Shown: piece after piece, positions 17,497 to 24,735 of the stretch | How positions within the stretch are numbered: position 1 is the stretch's first letter | Layout of the letters: each line of letters begins with the position of its first letter | From: an uncultured Serinicoccus sp. | GTDB taxonomy: Bacteria; Actinomycetota; Actinomycetes; Actinomycetales; Dermatophilaceae | DNA: 64,000 nt | NCBI RefSeq assembly: GCF_947487915.1 | Contig: NZ_CANKYH010000004.1 | Coordinates: 62,001 to 126,000 of the forward strand | Direction of reading: 5' to 3' | Made by a program: the position numbers and the translations under genes | Notes under the pieces: generated by a model | Databases searched by the model: none | Told to the model about the DNA's origin: nothing | What the model saw: only the letters and a program-made list of their open reading frames with translations

Positions 17497-18653
17497 TGCA
17501 CCGCGCTCTCGCGACCCTCCCGCGGCCGACGGCGGCTCGTCCCGCAGACGTGCCGATCGGGCGGCGGTTCTTGTTCGCCGACCCTCGCCGTGCCGCGCTC
17601 ACGGTGCTCGGGGTCGCCGCCGCCTTGCTGCTGGTGCTGCTGCTGGAAGGAATCTTCGCCGGCGCCATCAACCAGGTCACCCGCTACATCCGCACCTCAC
17701 CGGCGCAGGTGTTCATCTCCCAGGACGGTGTCAGGACGATGCACATGAGCGCCTCGGCCCTGCCGCCGGAGGTGGCCCCGCAGGTCCGGTCCGCGGTGGG
17801 GGTCGCCTGGGTGGCCCCGATCTGGTTCGCCTCCGGATCGGTCGCCGGACCCGCCGGCAGGCAGCTGTCCTACCTCATCGGCTACGACACCGGCACCGGG
17901 CGCGGTGGCCCGAACGAACTGCTCAGCGGGCGCGCGCCCGGACCGGGGGAGGCGATCGTCGACGAGCAGGCTGCCGAAGCCGTGGGTGCCGGTGTGGGTG
18001 AGACGGTGACGGTCCTGTGAGCGCGGCTGCTGGTCGTGGGTCTGTCCTCGGGTGGCTCGAGCATCACCAACACGACCGTGTTCGTCAGCCAGCCGGAGTT
18101 CGCCAGGATCCACCACGCCGTGCCGTCGTACCTTCTGGTCGGCATCGAGCCCTCCGCCGACGCGAGCACCGTGGCGGAGGGGGTCCGGCAGGCGGTGCCG
18201 GGCGTGACCGTCCAGACGCGCGAGGAGTTCGCCGCCTCTGAGGCCAGGATCGTCACCGACATGAGCGCCGACCTGCTCCGGCTGATGTCGACCATCGGCC
18301 TGCTGATCGCCATGGCCGTGGTGGCGCTCGGGCTGATGACGGCCACGCTGAACCGCCTCCAGGAGTACGCCGTGCTCAAGGCGCTCGGCGCGACCACCGG
18401 CCGGCTCGCCGGCGCCGTGACCGTGCAGGTGCTGTGGACCGTCACCCTGGCGGCCCTGGTCGCCAGCACCCTCGCCCTCGCGCTGTCCTGGGCGGTGCCG
18501 CTGCTCTCGCCGGCCGTCACCATCAGCATCACCGCGGCGGCGGTTCTGCGGACCACGGTCGGGACGCTGGCGGTAGGACTCCTCGCAGCGGCGTGGCCGC
18601 TGCACCGGATCGGGGTCCTGGACGCGGCGACCGCATTCCGGGAGACGCGATGA
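17493..18653 (+). pseudogene. Second FtsX-type permease, interrupted by in-frame TGA
   Basis: Start ATG 17493 overlaps the preceding stop. The frame reads through an N-terminal helix and an extracytoplasmic domain to GVGETVTVL, meets TGA at 18018-18020, and continues in the same frame with ARLLVVGLSSGGSSIT to a complete C-terminal half including the FtsX signature (LQEYAVLKALGATTGRLAGA) and three helices, stopping at 18651. A single base change (for example CGA or GGA to TGA) explains it. The ATPase downstream is intact, so the exporter either is newly inactivated, works with one permease type, or the stop is a sequence error or is read through. Confidence 0.75.
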
Positions 18654-19534
18654 GCACGCCCCACCACACCACCCCCGGGGAGGCCGGCGGGCCGGAGCGG
18701 GCGGTCACGATCGCGGTGCGCGGCCTGACCAAGACCTACGGCGAGGGTGCCACCCAGGTCGCCGCCGTCCACGAGGTCGACCTCGACGTGCACGCCGGGG
18801 AGGTGCTCCTCGTGATGGGGCCCAGCGGCTCGGGAAAGACGACGCTCCTGCTGATGCTCGGGGCGCTGCTGCGACCCACCGTCGGCTCCGTCCTGGTCAC
18901 CAGACGCAACCACGACCGTGTCGACCTGGCCAGGACGAGCGAGCGTGAGCTTCCGGCGCTGCGCGCCACCACCTTCGGGTTCATCTTCCAGGACTACGCC
19001 CTGCTGGACGCGCTGAGCGCCACGGAGAACATCGCGGTGGCGGCCAACTTTGCCGGCACCACGGGCGCCGCCGCCGACGAGCGCGCAGCTCAGCTGCTGG
19101 CCCGTGTCGGTCTGGCCCACCGGGCCACGGCTCGACCGTCGCAGATGTCGGGTGGGGAACAACAGCGCGTCTCGGTGGCCCGGGCGCTGGCCAACGACCC
19201 GCCCGTCCTGCTCGCCGACGAACCCACCGCGAACCTCGACGCCTCCCGCGGTCGCGACCTCGGGCGTCTGCTGCGCAGCCTTGCCGACGAGGAGGACCGC
19301 TCGGTGGTGATCGTCTCTCACGACGACCGGCTTCGTGTCGTCGCCGACCGGGTGCTCTGGCTCGAGGACGGTCGGTTCCGGACCGTGGCGTCCCTCGTGG
19401 TCGACCCGGTCTGCCAGATGCAGGTCGAACCGACCGGGGCGCACACCGAGTGGGAGGGCCGGACCCGGTGGTTCTGCTCGGAGGCCTGCCGCAACGAGTT
19501 CGTCGCCGAGCCACAACGTTTCCTGACCGGGTGA
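18650..19534 (+). CDS. ABC transporter ATPase fused to a YHS metal-binding domain
   Basis: 294 residues; ATG 18650 overlaps the permease stop by ATGA. Residues 1 to ~240 are a MacB/LolD-like ATPase: Walker A GPSGSGKTTLL, Q-loop FIFQDYALL, signature MSGGEQQR, Walker B LLADEPTANLD, H-loop IVSHD. From about residue 248 a YHS domain follows (DPVCQMQVEP then WFCSEACRNEFVAEPQRF) with the Cys residues used for metal binding in YHS proteins of copper ATPases and mercury operons. I do not know this fusion as a standard architecture for MacB-type ATPases. It suggests that export is tied to cytoplasmic metal, either as cargo or as a sensor. Confidence 0.8.
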   Translation: MSTPHHTTPGEAGGPERAVTIAVRGLTKTYGEGATQVAAVHEVDLDVHAGEVLLVMGPSGSGKTTLLLMLGALLRPTVGSVLVTRRNHDRVDLARTSERELPALRATTFGFIFQDYALLDALSATENIAVAANFAGTTGAAADERAAQLLARVGLAHRATARPSQMSGGEQQRVSVARALANDPPVLLADEPTANLDASRGRDLGRLLRSLADEEDRSVVIVSHDDRLRVVADRVLWLEDGRFRTVASLVVDPVCQMQVEPTGAHTEWEGRTRWFCSEACRNEFVAEPQRFLTG

Positions 19535-19805
19535 GCATGTCGGCCGTCCGCAGCCGAGATCGCTTCCGCGGGCTCGGGAGGCTGGGGCAAGACATGCACC
19601 CGGGCTCCTGGGCCACCGGCTCGACCTGGCGGAGGGGACCGGGGTGCGACGGAGTGTCACCACGCACCTCGACCTTGAGCGCGTCGGCCCAGAGCTGGTC
19701 GACGGCGACACGTGTGACACTGCCTCGGCAGCCTCCCCGACGCGCGTGCGTCGGCCTCCACTGAGGGCAGGGGACGGGGACGGGCGCAGCGTCCACGCCG
19801 GATCA
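19535..19805. other. Intergenic, possible remnant
   Basis: No supportable gene. A plus-strand reading around 19610-19720 (RLDLAEGTGVRRSVTTHLDL then VGPELVDGDTC) is protein-like but has no start and a doubtful end; it may be the fragment of a lost small metal-cluster protein. Confidence 0.25.
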
Positions 19806-19825
19806 TGAAGGTTCGATGGAGAAAC
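19806..19825 (+). promoter_or_regulatory. CopR-box-like site
   Basis: TGAAGGTTC-GA-TGGAGAAAC: 7/9 and 5/9 matches to TGAAGATTT with the GA spacer. It is ~90 bp upstream of the Met/His-rich secreted peptide gene at 19914. Confidence 0.45.
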
Positions 19826-19913
19826 CCCTCTATGGACCACCAGGCACGACCGCGGATGCCATGATGGGTGGACGTTAAACCTCCTCCACCACCCACTCGT
19901 GCAAAGGGACCAA

Positions 19914-20132
19914 ATGTACAATCATGCAAAGTTCGCAGCTGTCCTCTCCTTGACAGGCGCGGGGCTCCTCATCGCCGGACCGGCCCAAGCGGCCAGCGAC
20001 AGCGCAGCGTTCGGCCAGCACGTGCAGATGCATGCGCAGGGCGAGATGGGGTTCTCCGGCGAGCACAATCCGGGCATGCACCACGGTAAGTCGGGCTGGG
20101 ATCCCGAGCACACGCATAACATGACACCCTGA
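19914..20132 (+). CDS. Small secreted Met/His-rich peptide (putative copper binder)
   Basis: 72 residues. ATG 19914 follows AAGGGA. A clear signal peptide (cleavage after AQA near residue 27) releases a ~45-residue mature peptide with seven His and four Met residues (QHVQMHAQGEM, EHNPGMHHG, PEHTHNM). This composition, a CopR-like box upstream and the copper-island context suggest an extracellular copper chaperone or buffer. No family is recognised. Its codon use is slightly less GC-biased than that of its neighbours. Confidence 0.7.
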   Translation: MYNHAKFAAVLSLTGAGLLIAGPAQAASDSAAFGQHVQMHAQGEMGFSGEHNPGMHHGKSGWDPEHTHNMTP

Positions 20133-20720
20133 GCTTGCCCTAGGCCTGATGCGCCTCGACGCAGGCCTGCAGACTGACCACGCTCCCCCGCCGTCCCCGC
20201 CGTCCTCGTGGCCTTGCTCGTGCCGGCGAGGTGTTCCAGCCCGAGAACTGGCTCGCGTCCATCACCGGCATGCTTCTGGTCGGTGCCCCCTTAGGCTCCT
20301 GGGTGTTCTCGTCGGCCCGTTCCTCTTCCATGACATCGGCATCTCCCCAAGTCCGATGCTCAGCACGCAGTCGCACAGTTAGGCGCAATGGCCGCCCGGG
20401 GACGGCGCGACTCGGATACTCCTCCACGGTGCCCTCACCCCCGGCCTGGACGAATCTGTGCCCCTGATGTATGCGCTCGACTGGCTGGCTGCCGGTTGCT
20501 CGTGAACACCACCCCGTGGCACCGCGCCAGCGCCGTTCCCGGTTCACGCCGCCCGCGTCACGTACTGCGGGAGTCACGCACTTGACATGACGCTGAGCCG
20601 CGTGCGCGGTGCCGGTCACCGCTGGGAACGTTCCGGAGTCCGGAGAACCGGCGGCTTTCTCAGCCTCACACCGCTCGGCAGGTTCTCCGGCACACCGGCG
20701 CGATCCGACCGGTCCACATC
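20133..20720. other. Intergenic region with degraded sequence
   Basis: About 590 bases with no convincing gene. A plus-strand frame at 20231 begins MFQPENWLASITGMLLVGAP, which looks like a membrane-protein fragment but loses coherence after ~35 codons. Long minus-strand readings are low-complexity Arg/Gly shadows. Confidence 0.35.
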
Positions 20721-20740
20721 GAATCTTCATCGGGTCTGCA
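20721..20740 (-). promoter_or_regulatory. CopR-box-like site
   Basis: On the minus strand: TGCAGACCC-GA-TGAAGATTC, 5/9 and 8/9 matches to the CopR half-site with the GA spacer. It lies ~92 bp before the small ORF at 20832, matching the spacing of the box upstream of the secreted peptide at 19914. Confidence 0.4.
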
Positions 20741-20831
20741 CCGCGTCTTTACCCAGGTTCGGCAGGCTGATCAGCAGGACGGTGGCCAGGGCGCCGGACA
20801 CTCGCTCCACCTCCGGTCAAGGAGGCAGACC

Positions 20832-20996
20832 ATGTCGAAGAGCTACGGGACCTGGGTCCTGCCGGGCGGCGCCATAGTCCTCGTGCATCTAGGCCACGGC
20901 GGCTGCGCGGGAGCGCACCAGCGGCACGACCAACCACGCGGTGACGTGCGGCCCAGCACCATCCCAGGGCAGCAGTCGTCGGCGCACCACCGCTAG
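20832..20996 (+). CDS. Small hydrophobic/His-containing protein (uncertain)
   Basis: 54 residues, with a very strong ribosome site (AAGGAGG, 7 bases before ATG 20832). It starts MSKSYGTWVLPGGAIVLVHL, which could be a short membrane or signal segment, then a hydrophilic tail with Gly, His and Gln (GHGGCAGAHQRHDQ). No family recognised. A CopR-like box upstream supports expression. The tail may have been frameshifted relative to an ancestral, longer membrane protein. Confidence 0.4.
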   Translation: MSKSYGTWVLPGGAIVLVHLGHGGCAGAHQRHDQPRGDVRPSTIPGQQSSAHHR

Positions 20997-21007
20997 CGAG
21001 CTCGGCG

Positions 21008-21652
21008 ATGGACACCGCAGTCGCGCTGGTGCAGGCCTACCTGCACGTGAACGGGTACTTCACGGTTGCCGAGTACCCGGTCCTGGAGGCGCTCCACGAC
21101 CGGCAGGCGCGGACCGTCACCGACCTCGACATCCTCGCCTACCGGTTTGCTGACGCCGGCCACGACCTGGTCCACGGCCCGGGCAACCGTCCGCTGGACG
21201 CGACGATGCTTGTGGTCGACCCCGCTCTGCGCTGCCCGTCCAACCAGGCCGACATGATCGTAGGTGAGGTGAAGGAGGGCTCGGCACGGCTCAACCCCGC
21301 CCTGAGAGATCCGGCGGTGCTGGCGGTCGCTCTGACCCGCTTCGGCTGCTGCCCCGCCGACGAGAGCCAGACGCTGACCCGGCAGCTGATCCGAACCGGC
21401 ACCGCAACCACTCAGGCGGGCCATCACATTCGGATGGTGGCCTTCGGCGACGCGCACGACCAGGTGCCCCACGGGCCATGGCTGATCGTCCCCATGCGGC
21501 ACGTCGTTCAGTTCTTGCAGGAGTACCTGAGCGCGCACTGGCCGGTGCTACGCCATGCGCAGTTCAAGGATCCCGCGTACGGAGTGCTGGCGCTCATCGA
21601 GAAGTGGGGCGTGGGTAGGGGTTTGTCGGGCTCCATCGATGGGGGAGCCTGA
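21008..21652 (+). CDS. Uncharacterised protein with nuclease-like PD-(D/E)xK pattern
   Basis: 214 residues. Not a family I can name. The N-terminal half has the layout of a restriction-endonuclease-like fold: a helix ending YPVLEAL, then VTDLDILAYRF (candidate catalytic Asp) and, ~50 residues on, MIVGEVKEG (E-x-K). The C-terminal half (HIRMVAFGDAH, HGPWLIVPMRHVVQFLQEYL) is typical of companion proteins that carry such a domain. Its stop overlaps the start of the AAA_28 protein by TGATG, so the pair is coupled. It lies in the copper island, but the link to metals is unknown. Confidence 0.55.
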   Translation: MDTAVALVQAYLHVNGYFTVAEYPVLEALHDRQARTVTDLDILAYRFADAGHDLVHGPGNRPLDATMLVVDPALRCPSNQADMIVGEVKEGSARLNPALRDPAVLAVALTRFGCCPADESQTLTRQLIRTGTATTQAGHHIRMVAFGDAHDQVPHGPWLIVPMRHVVQFLQEYLSAHWPVLRHAQFKDPAYGVLALIEKWGVGRGLSGSIDGGA

Positions 21653-22284
21653 TGGTGCCGTGCATGTGTGCGCAATCCCATGAGCCCCGGCTGGTTGTGG
21701 TGACCGGGGGACCGGGCGCCGGGAAGACCGCGGTGCTCGAGATGGTCCGGCGGTACCTGTGCGAGCACGTTCGGGTACTGCCCGAGGCGGCCAGCGTGGT
21801 CTTCGGCGGAGGATTCCCGCGGCACGACGACGCACAATGCCGACGCGCCGCGCAACGGGCGATCTTCCACGTCGAGCGGGAGCTCGAGGCCATCGGCGCC
21901 GGCCATAACGCAGCCATCGTGCTCTGCGACCGTGGGACCATCGACGGCCTCGCCTACTGGCCGGGCTCGGCCGAGGACTTCTGGGCAGCGACATCCACGA
22001 CCCTGGAGGCCGAACTCGCTCGGTACCACGCGGTCATCCACCTCCGCACGCCCACGACCCTGCAGGGCTACAACCACCAGAACCCGCTGCGCACCGAGTC
22101 ATCGACCATGGCCGCCGCGATCGACGCGCGCATCCTGGACCTCTGGGCCCGTCACCCGAAGCGCTACCTCGTCGACTCGACCGGGGACTTCCTCGACAAG
22201 ACTGCTGACGCGCTCGCCTTCCTGCGACGAGAACTGCCCGAGTGCTGTTCCACCCACCTGGAGACCGTGCTGGCCACCTCATGA
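21652..22284 (+). CDS. AAA_28/NadR-like P-loop NTPase or kinase
   Basis: 210 residues. Walker A VTGGPGAGKTAVLEMVRR near the N-terminus, then an acidic DRGTIDGLAYW motif (kinase-type DR-[GST]) at about residue 105, HLRTPTTLQGY with the lid-like NPLRTES, and a C-terminal strand YLVDSTGDFLDK. This is the AAA_28 pattern (deoxynucleoside-kinase/NadR/TTD14-like fold). Substrate unknown. It is translationally coupled to the nuclease-like protein upstream, so the two probably act together. Confidence 0.7.
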   Translation: MVPCMCAQSHEPRLVVVTGGPGAGKTAVLEMVRRYLCEHVRVLPEAASVVFGGGFPRHDDAQCRRAAQRAIFHVERELEAIGAGHNAAIVLCDRGTIDGLAYWPGSAEDFWAATSTTLEAELARYHAVIHLRTPTTLQGYNHQNPLRTESSTMAAAIDARILDLWARHPKRYLVDSTGDFLDKTADALAFLRRELPECCSTHLETVLATS

Positions 22285-22477
22285 CCGCCGGGAGGACGGT
22301 TGCGCTTTGCCACCAGCTCCCAAGTGCCGTCACCCCGACAGCCGCTCGCCTCCTGGGAAAGTGCCCCGCGGGGTGACGCGGAAGGAGGCGAGCCGCTGGA
22401 ATCGCTCCCGGCCCCGGAGCGGTGGCTGAGGGATCCACCAGAGGTCGGGCTCCCGCTCCAGCTGAAGCGGGCCGCTG

Positions 22478-23836
22478 TCAGGGCGGCGGTGCATGGAGAG
22501 CGCGGATCAAAGGCGCTTTGCCGATGGCGGTGCGGGGAATCCTCTCGGCCTGGCGAACGGTGATCGCAAGATGAGAGACTCGCAGCCGGTCGAGCTCGCG
22601 ACGCAGGCCAGCCTCGACATCCTCAGGGGCGACAACGTCAGCAAGACCCACCACCAGGACGGTCAGACCGTCTGTGTTCTGGGTGATCTGCCACGCGGAC
22701 AGGGGGACCGTGTCCATGACCCGGTGGAAGACGATCGGCTGCACCACGATGTCGGTGCCGGACGTGCCGGTCAGGCGGAGCGCTTCCTGCTCGCGGCCCT
22801 GGATGGTGTCGAGCCGGAGGAAGGGCATGCCGCACGGGCACGGGCCCGCGGTGGACAGACGGACGCTGTCGCTCATCTCGTACCGGATCAGCGGTATGGT
22901 GCGCGATCCGAGCACGGTCACCAGGACCTTGGCACCGAACTCGCCGGCGGACACCGGGTGGTGGTTCTCGTCGACGATCTCGGTCACGACCAGGTCCTCG
23001 AAGAGGTGCAGGCCTGTGTGGTGCTCGCACTCGGCAGCGATCCCGGCCGTCTCCGTGGCGGCGTACACATTGAACGGCTGATGCCCCCACGCGTGGTCGA
23101 TGCTGCGTCGCGTCGCCTCTGTCAGCACCTCTGACGCGCTGAAGGTTGCGGTCGGGGCGATGTGCAGCTGGTCCTCGGCCTGGGCATCGGCCAGCAGCCG
23201 GAGGATGGAGGCGTAGCCGACGAGCATCTGTGGTTGGAAGGCGTCCAGGCGGGCGGTCAGCTCCTCGAGCGGTGTGCCGGCGTCCAGTCGGAGGGTCGGG
23301 ACGAAGGGGCTGTCGACGGTGGAGGCGACGAGCGCCGACTGGTGCCACGGTGTCGTCGAGCTCACCACGGCCATCCGGGCGCGCCTGGTCAGGCTCAGCG
23401 GCGCTCGTCCCCAGGCGTAGGGACGGCTGTAGGAGGCGAGCACACCGGCCCACTCGTCCGGCCTCCACGCGAAGACTCCTGGCCGGCCGGTGGTTCCGCC
23501 GGTGGCGGCCACGTAGTACCGGTCGCGGTACAGCTCGCCGGGCCGCATGCCGGTCAGGAAGGCCTGGACCTCGGGCAGGTGGAGGTCGCGGCTGGTCACG
23601 ATGTCGTCGAAGTGCTCCATGAGCATCGTCTTCGTGAGCACGGGCAGCTCGGAGAGAGGCGCATCGTCCAGGCCCTTATGGAACCGCTGGTAGAAGGGTG
23701 AGGTCGTGCGCGCATGCTCCCGAAGGGCAGCGAGCGATCGGGCCTGGTGAGCGGCGAGCTGGGCTGTGGTCCAGGCCTCTCGTCGCCTCAGAAGGCGCCT
23801 GGCGCGCGGCACCTTGACCAGCAAGGACGTACGCAT
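22478..23836 (-). CDS. Adenylate-forming enzyme of the PaaK/F390-synthetase type
   Basis: 452 residues, ATG at 23836. Residues ~105-120 hold the P-loop-like ATP motif YYVAATGGTTGRPG; further motifs are VLASYSRPY, MLVGYASI, the adenine-binding FNVYAATETAGIAAEC (about 255-270), and a C-terminal domain with GREQEALRL and the catalytic-type lysine in AIGKAPLIR. This is the layout of phenylacetate-CoA ligase-like enzymes that activate a carboxylate as AMP ester. Substrate unknown; there is no CoA-dependent pathway around it. A broken paralogue opens the window (686-1753), so the island carries two copies near its visible ends. Confidence 0.75.
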   Translation of the reverse strand: MRTSLLVKVPRARRLLRRREAWTTAQLAAHQARSLAALREHARTTSPFYQRFHKGLDDAPLSELPVLTKTMLMEHFDDIVTSRDLHLPEVQAFLTGMRPGELYRDRYYVAATGGTTGRPGVFAWRPDEWAGVLASYSRPYAWGRAPLSLTRRARMAVVSSTTPWHQSALVASTVDSPFVPTLRLDAGTPLEELTARLDAFQPQMLVGYASILRLLADAQAEDQLHIAPTATFSASEVLTEATRRSIDHAWGHQPFNVYAATETAGIAAECEHHTGLHLFEDLVVTEIVDENHHPVSAGEFGAKVLVTVLGSRTIPLIRYEMSDSVRLSTAGPCPCGMPFLRLDTIQGREQEALRLTGTSGTDIVVQPIVFHRVMDTVPLSAWQITQNTDGLTVLVVGLADVVAPEDVEAGLRRELDRLRVSHLAITVRQAERIPRTAIGKAPLIRALHAPPP

Positions 23837-23849
23837 GACGCCCCCCGTC

Positions 23850-24152
23850 CTAGCCCGTCGGATTGGCGCGTTCGCGCGGTGGCCGGGAGGCGTGCCGTTC
23901 GGGTGAGGTCTGTGCGGGATCGGGAACGGGCAGCGGCGGGGGACTCGCCCATGACCTGTGATGCGCAGGTGCCGTGCCCGTCGCGAAGGCTGCGGTGCCC
24001 GATGGGGTCGGCGCGGTGTGCTCGCTGGGTCCTGAGCGGGTCACGACCATCCGCACGACGACGGCGACCAGCACCCAGAAGCTGACCGTGGCCAGGACCA
24101 TCAGCGCCCACATCCACCACGTCGCTGTCGCGCTCATCCCGTGATTCCACAT
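23850..24152 (-). CDS. Small membrane protein, paralogue of the SHOCT protein lacking SHOCT
   Basis: 100 residues; ATG 24152 follows GAGGAGG. The hydrophobic segment (WWMWALMVLATVSFWVLVAV) aligns with that of the SHOCT protein at 13411, but the SHOCT helix pair is absent; the rest is Pro/Thr/Ala-rich and probably disordered (PVPDPAQTSPERH). It is 13 bases upstream of the adenylate-forming gene on the same strand and divergent from a truncated copR copy, with the best CopR box of the window between. Confidence 0.6.
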   Translation of the reverse strand: MWNHGMSATATWWMWALMVLATVSFWVLVAVVVRMVVTRSGPSEHTAPTPSGTAAFATGTAPAHHRSWASPPPLPVPDPAQTSPERHASRPPRERANPTG

Positions 24153-24229
24153 GGCTGCCTCCTCGCCCGAGGGCGCCGTCACACCCCCTATGGTCCTGGC
24201 GTCAGGGTGGGGATCTGCCTCATGCCTCA

Positions 24230-24249
24230 TGAAGATCTGACGAAGATCT
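24230..24249 (+). promoter_or_regulatory. Best CopR-box-like site
   Basis: TGAAGATCT-GA-CGAAGATCT: 8/9 and 7/9 matches to the C. glutamicum CopR motif TGAAGATTT-nn-TGAAGATTT. It sits between the divergent small membrane protein (start 24152) and the truncated response regulator (ATG 24307), mirroring the 13318-13337 site between intact copR and the SHOCT gene. Confidence 0.65.
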
Positions 24250-24306
24250 GCACGGGTGCGTGCGCAGGTTCTCCCCAGGATGCTGCGTCGGGAGAGACTC
24301 AGCGGT

Positions 24307-24513
24307 ATGGACTCGACGCCGCACGCCGATGCGCAGCTGTCACGCACGAAGGTCCTCGTCGTGGATGACGAGCGGGCGATCGCCCAGATGGTGGGCACGT
24401 ACCTGACCCGGGCCGGGTACGAGGTGTCGGTCGCGCACACCGGTCCGGCGGCCGTCTCCACCGCCCGCGCGGAGAGCCCTGAGGTTCTCGTCCTGGACCT
24501 GGGTCTGCCCGGC
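24307..24513 (+). pseudogene. Truncated second copR copy (receiver domain fragment)
   Basis: 69 codons of a response regulator close to CopR at 12539-13261: VLVVDDERAIAQMVGTYLTR, AGYEVSVAHTGPAAV, and the phospho-acceptor D64 in VLVLDLGLPG. Homology ends abruptly after that Gly at 24513 and the frame runs into Arg-rich nonsense. The second half of the receiver and the DNA-binding domain are gone, so it cannot regulate. The break marks a recombination junction between the metal island and the following DNA. Confidence 0.8.
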
Positions 24514-24735
24514 AAGCGGAGGAGGCGGCGGAAGTCCGGGTCCTGTGCCAACTCGAAGACCGATGCGGCTCCCACACCGTGCAGGAATGAGCACGAGGGC
24601 CCGGGAGGACTGTCACAAAACTGGCACACTGAGAAAAGATGGTGCATCCTCGCTGCTCAAGGCCTTATGGGCGCGATTCCCGCCACCTCCACTCCGATGT
24701 CTCACGCTGTGCAGTTCCTGTCACCCCCAGCCAGC
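24514..24735. other. Junction region, no gene seen
   Basis: About 220 bases between the truncated response regulator and the convergent 330-aa gene. A locally A-rich patch (about 24613-24640) is the only compositional change. A minus-strand reading (GAASVFELAQDPDFRRLLRL, near 24516-24590) is protein-like but has no start or family. No direct repeat or tRNA end was found that would serve as an attachment site. Confidence 0.35.

Noticed and set aside
20140..20730. A 196-codon minus-strand ORF
   Set aside because: Arg/Gly-rich composition, no start signal and no recognisable domain; it lies in a degraded intergenic area.
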